DNA of 64,000 nucleotides from Malachius bipustulatus (Eukaryota; Arthropoda; Insecta; Coleoptera; Melyridae), in contig OU342635.1 in the NCBI GenBank assembly GCA_910589415.1, positions 4,588,001 through 4,652,000 of the forward strand, read 5' to 3'. The translations under genes and the position numbers were made by a program. The notes below the pieces were generated by a model. The model was given only the letters and a program-made list of their open reading frames with translations, had not been told where the DNA came from and ran no database searches. Position 1 is the stretch's first letter. The number at the start of each line of letters is the position of its first letter. Of this stretch, positions 45,501-55,900 are shown one piece after another.

Positions 45501-48210
45501 TTTTTTTCCAGTATCTCATGAAATTGACTTTCAATTTTTTTTCCGTTTTGACCATTGTAATGCCTGGCAAAAATTCTTCTTGTTTACTAATTTAATCGAC
45601 TTTGTGGCTGCAATAATAGCGACTATAGCAATGGTGAAAAAAAAACTTTGGACACCCAGTGCAATTATTGAATTTTATATTTGTTCTTTAAATTTTCTAG
45701 TGCGCGTGTTGGTCGACTACTTGCCCAATAATTTATAAAAAAGATTATTTTATCAAAATTATATAAGCTGTTTACTGAATTGATAAGAAGTAATCTACCT
45801 ACTGTTTGTTTGTACAGTTTTAAAAATATCTGGCCTAGCTGACCTAGTCATGATTTCGCTACTTTTTCGCTTTGTGTAATACACGACATTCATCAAAATA
45901 GGACCTGTTTGCAAATACTTGATATTACATTTCAATATTTATTGATTGAAAAATAATCTTGAAGTTTTCTTAAATAGGAGAAATAGGAGAATATTGAATT
46001 CATAAATTTATTATTTTGTATCAAACACACAATTCTTTTCATGTTTAGTTGCTGCTGTTTTTAATGGGATACCAGTACTAGTTCACATATATCTATCCTA
46101 CCTCCCCGGATTAAAAACTCTCCATCAAAACTGTTTTCTTCTAAATTTTGTTTAAAAAATTGTAAAATAAATTCTAAAAAAAATCCTTCATCCATTCCTG
46201 TGTTCTTCATTTAAGAAAGGACTATATTACCTATATAATTTACTCATTTATGCTTTATACAAGGTTCAAAAAACGCAGAAAAAATTAACAACGCACTACA
46301 ATCTTCGTTTGTTTCCGAGATATTGCAGTAATTTATTTTCAAAGAATGGCAATATTGCATTGAATTTTCAGATAAGAGAATACAGTCTGCCACCTCTTTT
46401 TGATATTGCTTTGCTACTCTATGGTTGCAGTTTGCAGTCGTACCTAAGTGTCAAAATTCAGGTAAGTCAAATTGTGGTGACAATATTAGGACTGTCATTC
46501 AAAAATCAAAACCAAAAACCACAGACAATAAGAGTGCGAAATCATTGAAAAAACCTGTTGCTAAAATTAACTTTTCCAACTTGCTAGCGCCAATGTTGCC
46601 AGTTGTAATTTGTTTTCTCACCTCCATTAACACGACTTCTGCACCATATGCCTTAAAATGTCGTTTTATTTTGAAATTTGATAATTATTATGATTTGTGC
46701 AAGAGAAATTTTATATCTCTGAAACTAGAGTAGCCAGAACACAATAATTGAAAGCAGATATACCTATTCTTATTTTACAATGCCGAGTAATGTGGATGAT
46801 TCAGCTCATGGAGAATTTTTTTCGGGATAAAACTATTAAAAAGTAAAAACTGAATATTCGGTTTAGGGATTCCATACCCAAACAAATCAGATCCAGGTAT
46901 CCAAAAGAAAAAATCGAGATATATTGAATTGTCGATTATTCAATTAATTGTTTGGTAATATCCCCTCTCCCTTGTACTAAAATACTAAAAACCGGATACC
47001 TGAATAACCTGTGGATTCCCTAATTTCTATCCAGTTAATTAAATATTTTTAACAATTTTATGACCTTCAGATATAGTTTGAGAAATTACAATAATAACAC
47101 CAACACTACAGAAATCCTGCTGTACCTACTCACTTGGCCTGTAAGAAGTTTTCCTTATTATACCGATGTTTGCAAGTTGCTATCCCCATATTACTCTTGT
47201 CCCGTCCCTTTCTAGTGGGTTCCCGTTCGCCCGCAGACCCATGTCCCTCTCGAGGAGCGTAATGAAAATTAAGAAGATGGTTCAGGCTCTGCTTCTTGCT
47301 GCCTGGTAAGAATACTGAGCCAAATTCAGCGTCGAGTGGCCTAGCTAAGCCGGCCGCCTCGTCTCCAAGTAGTAGCTCTCCAGTGTCAGGGCAAGGGTCC
47401 CCGGTGGTAGCTGAGCTCCCGGTCCCGGTAGTGGAGTTGCAGCTGCCACGGGGTCGGGGGCGCTTATCAAATTTTCCATTGCGAGGAGACCGCACCGGGT
47501 CAGATTTAACGATAATATTCGAAGTGGTCTCACGGCGAGGGCGGCTGCCGCGGGACGGCCACGGTTTAGAGCTGGAGACATCTGAAATCATAAAACATAC
47601 TTTTTTGACCTTTGACCTTGCAATAATATGTGTAGCAGCTGACAGATTTAAAGGTCTACACACACACTTTTTGCTGAATATATAAGGCCAAATTTTCCTG
47701 ATTCAGTCAGCAAATCCATAATTTAGTGAGCAATTTTTCTATTACATAATTTTTTTGCCTTTTTTATTGTTCTCTATTTTCAACCACGTGATTGCTCCAT
47801 GGTACTATTGTTCTGTATTAAAATACCATTAAAATCACATCTACTTCAAGTTCATAGTGATCTGGCTCTGGCAACAGGGCAAAGACCTTTCATCTTTTAA
47901 GAACTTTTGATTGACAAGACAGGGAGAATTTTTGTTTAGTGGGATAATGTAGACAGCTAAAAGGTCACTGGGATTGGAGTAGGGTTTATAATACCAGCCC
48001 CCGAAAAGGGGTCGCCTATGAAAAAAAAAAACAAATCGAAAAAATTCCCAAAGCTTACAGTAAATTTATACCCAAATAAGTCCACCATCTTTTACTCATG
48101 TACGTCGTAGGTGGGACAAGATAATACGCACCTTGATTTTTCTTGGAGTCAGCATTGAGACCCTTCGGCGAGGGTTGACTCAATAATGAACGATTTCCTT
48201 TCTTCTCCAT
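39487..48210 (-). CDS. Rnf10: RNF10 (RING finger protein 10) orthologue
   Basis: Nine exons on the minus strand (48210-48132, 47581-47134, 45237-45147, 43882-43698, 43636-43158, 42668-42417, 41471-41191, 40906-40645, 39551-39487) join in frame to give 713 residues. The start is the first ATG after an in-frame stop at 48294; its context GGAATGG is good. The N-terminus is basic and Ser-rich. A conserved [12 protein letters not shown] block and NCQFIV block precede the C3HC4 RING (residues 216-257, CPIC...CGHIYC..C...CPIC). Then come [24 protein letters not shown], the basic [17 protein letters not shown] segment and a Lys-rich C-terminus. All are in the order of animal RNF10. Vertebrate RNF10 is a RING protein tied to ribosome ubiquitination and transcription; activity here is inferred from family. 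Confidence 0.95.
40645..40906 (-). CDS. Rnf10: RNF10 exon 8
   Basis: Residues 606-693. Starts [10 protein letters not shown] after a phase 0 junction and includes [16 protein letters not shown], a likely helix. Donor GTGAGT at 40644, phase 1. Confidence 0.9.
41191..41471 (-). CDS. Rnf10: RNF10 exon 7: basic helix and Ser-rich stretch
   Basis: Residues 512-605. Begins [20 protein letters not shown], then [20 protein letters not shown] and a Ser/Thr run. The highly charged helix is a hallmark of the RNF10 C-terminal half. Donor GTAAG, phase 0. Confidence 0.92.
42218..42368. repeat. Run of 17 G followed by run of 15 C
   Basis: G17 at 42218-42234 and C15 at 42354-42368, 119 bases apart, inside the RNF10 intron after exon 6. 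On the transcribed (minus) strand this is G15 then C17, starting about 50 bases past the donor at 42416. The two runs could pair with each other or the G run could form a quadruplex. Confidence 0.85.
42417..42668 (-). CDS. Rnf10: RNF10 exon 6
   Basis: Residues 428-511. Contains [38 protein letters not shown] and [13 protein letters not shown], the most conserved part of the family after the RING. Donor GTATGT, phase 1. Confidence 0.94.
43158..43636 (-). CDS. Rnf10: RNF10 exon 5
   Basis: Residues 268-427. Runs from [10 protein letters not shown] through [12 protein letters not shown], an acidic [12 protein letters not shown] segment and ends IKFYYFYQ. Donor GTAAGT, phase 1. Confidence 0.93.
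43698..43882 (-). CDS. Rnf10: RNF10 exon 4: RING finger
   Basis: Residues 207-268 with all eight zinc ligands: C216, C219, C231, H233, C236, C239, C254, C257. The spacing is a standard C3HC4. The whole RING sits in one exon. Donor GTACAT, phase 2. Confidence 0.96.
43883..45146 (-). other. Rnf10: RNF10 intron with small repeats
   Basis: About 1.26 kb. It holds three and a half copies of a TTTGCAC.GCTTATATT-type unit of 17-19 bases (about 44550-44612), a block related to the palindrome arm at 4750 (44775-44830, inverted), and a short TA-flanked element (44877-45015). No gene. Confidence 0.6.
44877..45015. mobile_element. 139-base TA-flanked CAGGGTG element
   Basis: Ends TA-CAGGGTGTCC and GGACAGCCTG-TA: inverted termini of the same type as in the large palindromes, with TA duplication. 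No internal palindrome and no gene; a short miniature element or a deletion product. Confidence 0.65.
45147..45237 (-). CDS. Rnf10: RNF10 exon 3
   Basis: Residues 176-206. Reads [20 protein letters not shown] and on to LIEQV; the QANCQFIV junction with exon 2 matches the family. Phase 2 in, phase 0 out; donor GTAAGT. Confidence 0.92.
45238..47133 (-). other. Rnf10: RNF10 intron, no feature recognised
   Basis: About 1.9 kb of AT-rich sequence. No repeat or gene was recognised. A plus-strand open frame near 46309-46733 has no recognisable content. Confidence 0.5.
47134..47581 (-). CDS. Rnf10: RNF10 exon 2
   Basis: Residues 27-176. Ser/Arg/Gly/Pro-rich first half, then [15 protein letters not shown] and [13 protein letters not shown]. 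The N-terminal half is low-complexity and markedly GC-rich. Phase 1 in, phase 2 out; donor GTGAGT. Confidence 0.92.
48132..48210 (-). CDS. Rnf10: RNF10 exon 1: start codon
   Basis: Residues 1-26, [20 protein letters not shown] onward. An in-frame TGA lies at 48294-48292, with no ATG between it and 48210, so the start is well fixed. Donor GTGCGT, phase 1. Confidence 0.82.
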
Positions 48211-50039
48211 TCCTTGATCCAGTCTTGTGGATATCGACGACTTGATATTGGGAGTTTGAAGCTCCTCCACGCGGAGTGACGACACACGACCTCAACGAAG
48301 ACATTTTAACAAGCCATGTTCATGAAATACAAAGAATAAAGAAATACTGGCCTTCAACGGTTTGTTATGGTGCTACTGGAGCCTGGGAATTAAGATTGGC
48401 AAAAGGTAACTGGAATTTGGGGGAGCAGGGAACTCCCTTTCGTCGAAAACGACGACGTTCTTTTACGAGAACCTAAGTCACACTTACGCCGATAAAATGG
48501 CGACTATCTTGTTGAAGTTGAACTTTTCGCTGATTCCACAGTCCACTTCCGTTCAATTTTTTTTTTTTTATATTTTAAAGCAAAGTGACAACTGATAATT
48601 GACATTACGGTCACTTGCCTCGATTCTTAGAAACCAGAACATCCGGAAGGACTGCAATATTTTAGTGGTGAGTGGTCTCGTTTATACACTATCTTAAGCA
48701 TTTAAGGTCGGGGGTTGTAATTTGATCCATTATCAGTATTTTTTGATTTTAAACATAACCATAACAGTTACAAAGTTCGATAAAATCAAATAAAAGGCCG
48801 CTCTGGTAATCGCGACGGAAACCGCCATTTTGAACTACCCATACATGGCACTTTGGACGTTGACAGTTGACAATTGACACAATAATGTGGTTAAGTGCAA
48901 AAGGGACTAATTTATTAGATTCTTTGAATATTCATCTTAATTTTTTATTATAAAATAGTTGTAATGTAATACTTCTTGTAGTAGATCCTATAATAGTGTC
49001 CAGCAGCTGTTCTATTATTGTGACTATTGTGAGTCAACTTTCCATCATTAAGTATATGCAAAATAACGGATATGTTGTGTCCGCCATTTAAAACTGTTTT
49101 CCTCCGAAAGGGGTACGAATATGGCGGACACAATATACCTACAGATACAGCTGTCCATAAAATGTCTCTATAATTACAACTAAATGTTCATCATCCTCGG
49201 TTTAACAGTTGTGAAATTACCTTCACAGATCAATTACCTATTGTTATTTCATTTTAGATACTTAAACCACTAAAGCGATTTTGATTAATTTGCTATGGTT
49301 TTATGGGACAAAAAGTACATATAAAGGTACATACCTTTTTAGCTTCAAATAAGCGATCAGGCGCTTGTCAGATATACCAAATACTTTCAACTATACGGGG
49401 AGCTCGTTCCTAAATCGAACGGCAAATTTTACAGCGCCATCATGCGGTAAAATAGGTGTCACTTCTTATTGTTAATAAACGTATTGCAAATTATTAAATC
49501 ATAATTAAGTAATTTCCGTCTAATTAAGCTCATGAGTTTTTGGTTTCAGTGTTGCATGGTATTTAAAACTTCAGCCATGTTTCAACAAATAAATATACCC
49601 TACAGTCCTTACAGTGTCACCCACTTACGCTAGGTGGCGCTGATGAAGTTGTCCTTGTAGAGTACCTGTATTACCGATAGTAAGCGTCAGTGTCGGTAAT
49701 TGCAGGTTCCCTATGTCGTTGTTAATTTCGCGAATTTGATATACCTACCTTTCAATCACTGAGTCATCCATGGCAATCGAGATAAGCCTTCACAATCAAA
49801 TTACTAAATTTATTATGAACGTGTTGGGAAATATTTAATTCATATATTGATGTTTTAGGACAAAGTGATATATGGAAATACATATATTATATACCTATAT
49901 CTGCTTATTTGTATCTATATACTTATCGGTATAGAAGCAAATAAGTATATTAATATATTGATTTGTGTATGAGCGAATTTTTAACCTTTTGTTTATTTAT
50001 GAAATGACGCTCGCAAATAAATTACTTTCACTGTATAAA
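48211..50039. other. Intergenic, upstream of RNF10
   Basis: Holds the unmapped RNF10 promoter. Pho/YY1-like GCCAT motifs lie at 48494-48504, 48822-48832, 49080-49087 and 49121-49128, and a hairpin at 49070-49138. The part 49140-50039 shows only AT-rich sequence with a weak inverted repeat at about 49900-49950. Confidence 0.5.
49070..49138. repeat. Short inverted repeat with paired GCCAT motifs
   Basis: Arms 49070-49087 (ATATGTTGTGTCCGCCAT) and 49121-49138 (ATGGCGGACACAATATAC) pair with about 16 matches around a 33-base loop. Each arm contains a GCCAT core in a CCGCCAT context. Confidence 0.6.
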
Positions 50040-50041
50040 TA

Positions 50042-51230
50042 CAGGGTGTCCCAATATTCCATGGACATGGAGCAACCACAGATTACTGAGGTAAAAAAAA
50101 AGTCGCTCGGATCAAACTTATCTCTATACCAAAGTTCTTCGTTTGTCCGTTAGAGGGCTTCAAAGTCTTTTGAAAATTTTAGTTTTTTTGAAATAGCTCA
50201 AAGTCGGCTGATTCCAATTCGATGAAATTTGGTAGGTCAATTTCTTATTAAAAGTACTAACTTCTGATGTACATGGTAATTTGACGGAAACCCGGGAAGG
50301 GGTGAAACTACCCCTACCCTCCATTAAAATCGATCGTAAATGTTGATAGGGTAGCAGGAACACTGTTCATGTTTTTTTGTTTGAAAGATACATCGTTTTA
50401 GCCCATTTTTGGTCTCCAACAAAAATCTGTATCTTTCCGAGGTGCTATGTGATAAAATAAATTAGTCGATGATAACTAAATTTTTATTTCATGCTTTTAA
50501 TTTGAAATCAAATTTTCAATTGTCTGGTGATTATTTTATCTAATCTCATAAAAGATGCTCAATGTGGGCGCCGGTTTGGACCCTAGAAAGTTCCATCCTG
50601 CGCAAAAAAATGATTTTAACTTTTCTTCGAACCTCGTCGTTTTGCAAACTGTTTATGCGTTTGAAAAAAACCGTTTGCAAACACCTGAAAAAAAAACCGA
50701 ACCATACTTAACATCTTTTATGAGATTAGATCAAATAATCACCTGACAATTGAAAATTTAATTTCAAATTAAAAGAATGAAATAAAATTTTGGTTAGGTG
50801 TCATCGACTAATTTATTTTATCACATAGCACCTCGGAGAGATACAGATTTTTGTAGGAGACCAAAAATGGGCTAAAACGATGTATCTTTCAAACAAAAAA
50901 ACATGAACAGCGTCCCTGCTACCCTATCAACAATTACGATCGATTTTAATGGAGGGTAGGGGTAGTTTCACCCCTTCCCGGGTTTCCGTCAAATTATCAT
51001 GTACATCAGAAGTTAGTACTTTTAATAAGAAATTGACCTACCAAATTTCATCGAATTGGAATCAGCCGACTTTGAGCTATTTCAAAAAAACTAAAATTTT
51101 CAAAAGACTTTGAAGCCCTCTAACGGACAAACGAAGCACTTTGGTATAGAGATAAGTTTGGTCCGAGCGACTTTTTTTTACCTCAGTAATCTGTGGTTGC
51201 TCCATGTCCATGGAATATTGGGACACCCTG
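50042..51230. mobile_element. Large palindromic element, TA-flanked
   Basis: Arms 50042-50556 and about 50710-51230, about 515 bases each, are near-perfect reverse complements around a spacer of about 153 bases. Ends are TA-CAGGGTGTCCC and GGGACACCCTG-TA. Only scattered single changes separate the arms, so it is young or maintained by conversion. The spacer contains GATGCTCAATGTGGGCGCCG and no gene. It lies 190 bases upstream of the LRR gene start. Confidence 0.9.
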
Positions 51231-51422
51231 TATACAAGTTCACTTACACTTCCACATTACTTATGTACCTAGCTAAACTATATCGCTGCTTTATCATTTA
51301 GATAAGGAAGATTATGCATGTCTGTTAGATTACTATTACCTGGCTAGATGAAAGTTGCTCTAGTAGAGATACAATTATTGGTTATACCTACAATCTAAAA
51401 TTAAAATATACAATCAATAAAA

Positions 51423-51650
51423 ATGTCTATTTACCTTATTATTATTTTATTAATCCTAAAAACTTGTGAAGGAAAAATTCTCGAAGTAAAATGTCCGCAG
51501 CATTGCTTATGTGATATGTTTGAAAATTTACGAAGGGCCACATGCACGGACAAAAACCTGGTTATGCTGGAATCTTTTTTACCAAATCAAACACAAATAT
51601 TAGACATATCTCATAATCAAATAAGTGAATTGCGGCAACAGATTTTCCAA
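51423..51650 (+). CDS. LRR gene exon 1: signal peptide and N-cap
   Basis: Residues 1-76: hydrophobic leader, cysteine cap and first repeat. The ATG follows TAAAA and is the first in frame. Donor GTAAGT. Confidence 0.85.
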
Positions 51651-52809
51651 GTAAGTAAGCAGAAACTGATCTACTTATTCATGATAATATCAGGTAATTT
51701 TTTTTATTTAAGGAAGAAAATTTATTGTCTTTGAAATCGCTAAACATGTCCCATAATAAACTAAGTCAAATTCATATACACGCTTTCGAAGGTCTGAAAA
51801 ACTTGAAAATGTTGGATGTTTCCTACAATTATTTAAAATACATCCTGAGTCACTGGTTTGAAGATATGATATCTCTCCAAGAATTATATCTAAAGGGGAA
51901 TTCTTTTATGGAATTGAGAGATTCGATATTTATGTCTTCGTCATTAAGAGTAGGTATTTGATGAATTTATTTATTTTATTGATGACACCAATTTATTGTT
52001 ATAATTTTATATTACAGATCATAGATTTGAGTCAATGTAAAATAGCTTATATAGATACGAGTGTTTTTAAAGAAGCAACAAATCTGGAAACATTATACTT
52101 GCAAGAGAATATTTTATTTCAATTTAGGATTGAAAATATTGACACTTCCTTGCATTTGGAAATATTAAATTTAACCGGGAATGAGTTGAATTGCAATAAT
52201 GTAAATAGGCTGTCCAAATATTGTAATTCCAAAGGAATTACCTTGCTTTCAAAATCATGTGAGAAAGTCGACAAAACAAAAAAGTTTGAAAAAATGATCC
52301 TCAATTCCTCTTCACTGGCTCCAGTAAACGGGAAAAACGCCTGGCTATTAAACGATGAAGAAAATATAAACTGCAATTACACATCAACTATCGTTAAAAA
52401 TAAAAATGAAACAATAAATACAAATATTTTGATGGATATCTTCAAGTTATCTCCAATTATAAGTATAATAACCTTGGTAGTTTGTGGATTCATACTGGGA
52501 CTTATAGTTGGCTGCACCGTTCAAATAAAATCTTCATCAAATTCACAATACGAGGAACCTCTTGCAGAACTCATAGGGTCTCAAAAAAGACATAGTTTTA
52601 ATTGTTCATGTTTCGGGTTTGGTAAAAAGTATTCTTATTCCACTTATAGAGCAAGTAAAAAAAATATCTTTAAAAGTACCCTGAGCTTAAATAGAAGAAG
52701 AAATCGAGGTGAGGACGGCGGTGGTTTAATAGAACACCTTATCGACTTTCCAGAATCAACACCAGTCCCTCAGCGACGGGCGAAGGATTCCATGACAAGT
52801 TTTCAGTAG
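51423..52809 (+). CDS. Small LRR type I membrane protein
   Basis: Three exons (51423-51650, 51713-51949, 52018-52809), all phase 0, give 418 residues. A signal peptide (residues 1-17) is followed by an LRR N-terminal cysteine cap (CPQHCLC...C). About five leucine-rich repeats follow (for example ILDISHNQISEL, SLNMSHNKLSQI, MLDVSYNYLKYI, LYLKGNSFMEL, ILNLTGNELNC), then a cysteine-containing C-terminal cap (residues about 214-236). Next come an Asn-rich stalk with N-glycosylation sequons, one membrane helix (about 299-323) and a basic tail of about 95 residues. It resembles the extracellular LRR receptors and adhesion proteins of insects, but I do not recognise a specific orthologue. Introns are tiny (62 and 68 bases). 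AATAAA lies 87 bases past the stop. Confidence 0.85.
51713..51949 (+). CDS. LRR gene exon 2: repeats
   Basis: Residues 77-155, about three repeats of 24 residues. Phase 0 at both ends. Donor GTAGGT; a GTATTT four bases on would break the frame. Confidence 0.83.
52018..52809 (+). CDS. LRR gene exon 3: last repeats, membrane helix, tail
   Basis: Residues 156-418. Repeats, C-cap, glycosylated stalk, membrane helix, then a cytoplasmic tail with a CSCFGFG cysteine/glycine patch and Tyr/Ser-rich YSYSTYRAS. Stop TAG at 52807. Confidence 0.87.
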   Translation: MIDLSQCKIAYIDTSVFKEATNLETLYLQENILFQFRIENIDTSLHLEILNLTGNELNCNNVNRLSKYCNSKGITLLSKSCEKVDKTKKFEKMILNSSSLAPVNGKNAWLLNDEENINCNYTSTIVKNKNETINTNILMDIFKLSPIISIITLVVCGFILGLIVGCTVQIKSSSNSQYEEPLAELIGSQKRHSFNCSCFGFGKKYSYSTYRASKKNIFKSTLSLNRRRNRGEDGGGLIEHLIDFPESTPVPQRRAKDSMTSFQ

Positions 52810-52895
52810 TTTCTTCTCTCTAATACATAAAACTATAAATTAAATAATTTATTTTTTGTTGATCTTATTATTTATAAAAATGTGATATATTCTAA

Positions 52896-52901
52896 AATAA
52901 A
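52896..52901 (+). terminator. Polyadenylation signal of the LRR gene
   Basis: AATAAA 87 bases after the stop codon, in an AT-rich stretch. Position and context are typical. Confidence 0.65.
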
Positions 52902-55900
52902 GTACCTATTATAAATAATAAGCTTTTATTGTATACCCATTATAATACCAGTAATACATGCATACACACCTTTATCTTACTCTCAAAAATATAGGTATGT
53001 TAGGTATTTTCTCACTCACTTTGCATTTTTTTTTTCAAATAAAGAGTAACAGGAGGATTTAATAATATTATGTTAAGTTCTATTAGGTTAAGGTTAAGAT
53101 AAACTCCCTTCTCTTTTAATAGGAAAGTATTAAATTCTATTTTGAAATCAGAATAAAGTTAGATCCTAAAGACCCTAATTCCATTTCCATCAAATTAATT
53201 GGTCATCCATCAGTCCTTGAAACGTTTTAATGCGAATGTGATCGTTCTCTATGGCTGATCTTGCGAGAATCCACGTCTAGTGTCGGCGCAACTATCTAAA
53301 ACTGGGTAAATAGCTTCAGATCGAGGCCGTTGATTGAGAAGGTATGCTTATGCAATGTGCGAGGCCACAGAAAGAAGAAAAAACAAGAAAACTCTGCTAA
53401 ACTAAATCGCCGCTAGCCGTGAAGTTAATAACTACAACCTCAAGCTTTATTACATTACATACCTATTTTCGTGTTTCGTGGATTTCGGCAAATTTTGATT
53501 GGGATTTTAATTGATTGTCACTTTGAATTCTTTGAAATTTGAAAATTAATTTTTCACCTTTGTAGTGTAACCCACCTAAATCCTGGTCACTACACCCAAA
53601 TCTGTAATGTAACCTACCTAACCTTTTAAAAATGGAGGTTCTGCGTCATGCGCATTAAATTCTGTAATGTGGCCCCCAGAATGGAAGATTTTGAAAAAGA
53701 AGAACCTCTTTGACGTTTGAAATGTGAACTTGTCTGTCATGAATGACTCTGTTTGATTCCGCTCTGAATGTTTGGTTTGAATTTGAGGTTATCCCGCCCT
53801 GATTTCAAATAAAATGGCTAACATTACTTACTGTTTGAGATCGTGGTTTTATCTGTGTTTGTGGTTTTACCTGGCCTCGTGATCATCTGTTTTCATCTTG
53901 GGTGGACCTTACGTTTGTTGTGTTTGTAGTAACCTCACTTGGTTCGTTCGTAGCAAAACGCTACGAAAATACTTTGAGCCAGTCTTTTGTTCAGAGATAT
54001 GGAGATTTAATTTAAAACACAGAGTTTCCCTCTTAAAAATGAATAAATCAGTTTATTATTGACTTTTGAATGGATTTGCATGAATGTTATTGAATCTGTT
54101 TACCCGCACACGACTGATCCCGCCCGCAAGGAGTTCCGCCTACGCAAGTTTAGAGTCAGAGTAAAAAAATAACCCCGGGAAAATAAAAAACCTCTGACTG
54201 TGCAAAATGGAAAACATACAACGAAACGACGACATGTTAGAATCAAGCATTTGCTTGTGCGTTGAGGGGTGATAACTAAATCTCTCGTATTATGGTAACC
54301 TGTCATTTTAACGTTAGTCTTTACTCTTTGCGAACCGTTTAGTACCTGTAAAGAAAAGACACAACAAAACACACATAAAATTAGACCTTTGTGATGGGAG
54401 AAACCCGATCGGTTTATACTCCCCACTCCAGACTAAATACCAAGAAAAATATCAACTTCGATTAACCAGAAGGCTGATCGCCTTTTTACTGAGTTAATCT
54501 CCGACTGATTAAATAAATAAAATCGATTCCAAAGGACATCTAACGTCAAAAGGAGACATCACCTATACAACAGATTGAAGCGTCGTTGTCTAACGCTACG
54601 ATTCGTGAGTCCAACAAAATCATATCGTTGTTTCATTTGGGATTTTACATAAAAATACCTTCAATTACATTTTACACAAAGCACAACATGACAAAACAAA
54701 TACAAGAACAAATTGATATGTAAATCTGATAAGACAATGAGATGTTAAAGAGATAAAATAACAGAACATATGTGGCATGAGTTTGCGATAAAGACAAAGA
54801 AGGTTAAAATCCATCAATAAAATGCATTCAAAGACATAATAAATTATACAGTGTGAGTGTGATCGTCTAAAAGGTTTCAAGAATAAAATGTAAATAAAAT
54901 TGTTGAGAGCAGAAAATAGTTCAAAATTCAAAGAAAATGTGACCATCGTAAAATAAATTGTTTTTAGAGAAATGTGTTTCGATCATGATAATAATAATAA
55001 GAATAAATATTCAAAAGGCATGTGCTGGTTCATTATTAAAATAAAATAAATAATTTTAAAATTTTAAATAATTCAAATAACAATAAAGATTGTTATTCTT
55101 CCGTCGTCAAATTACAATAAATTGTATAATTTTAAAGAGACAAAATTAAATGTTGAGCAGCACGTGTTAATTTACCAATTAAAATACAAGCAATTGTAAT
55201 TCTCTTTGCACACAGAAATAATTATTATTAAAACACTATGAGCCCCCTTCACGAGGGTAATTCAATTAACCAGGCCATGTGCATTTTCTTACCATTGTCT
55301 TTTAAATAAATGATGTTTCAAACAACAAATAAACAGTAAAAGGTAAGAGCTAGTCTCTTGTAATATTTCAATAACAATAAATAAATATTAACTATAGCAT
55401 GCGCAGTTGCTATATGGTTTGGGTCCTTTCACTGTAATTAATTAACTAGAGTTTATTTTACAAAACATAGTTTTTCAAAGCGATTTAAGACTTGGAAAAG
55501 TAGTGTTAAGCAAAGCAGCGCTCTAAATTAACTAAACCAAAATTTAGTACTTTTTTAGTACTTTCTCTCGGAAAATGTAGTAGGTACTTTTTAGTACTTT
55601 TTGTACACCAATTCTAGTACTTTTCACAAAAACAAAACGGCAACCCTGCTTGCTTATGCATGGTTTGGAATGGACAGAATACAGAATAGAATAAATCAGA
55701 AGCTAAACTCGCCGGGGCCGCCTTTGCTCTTTTAGAGACAAGCCACACCTCTAGCGGCCATTGCTTCAGAGTAGAAACACAGAATAGATACAATAGAAAA
55801 GAAACGCAGGCCTAATTGTTTCTATAAATAATAGAATAGAAACAATAGAGCTCATCTCAAATCATCTCGGATCTCTATGCGCCGAGTAGATGCGCGAACT

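Noticed and set aside
47296..47685. Plus-strand 129-codon frame over RNF10 exon 2
   Set aside because: It is the complement of a Gly/Pro/Ser-rich coding exon that joins in phase on the minus strand.
48210..48304. Upstream starts for RNF10 (GTG at 48285, ATG at 48304)
   Set aside because: The GTG is not a usual eukaryotic start, and the ATG at 48304 is in a different frame; an in-frame TGA at 48294 rules out extension.
51949..51960. Alternative donor GTATTT at 51954 in the LRR gene
   Set aside because: It would leave the exon in phase 1 and break the frame with exon 3, whereas GTAGGT at 51950 keeps phase 0.
54100..54426. Minus-strand 108-codon frame between the LRR gene and Drosha
   Set aside because: Cys/Phe-rich with no domain, no start context and no splice partners seen.
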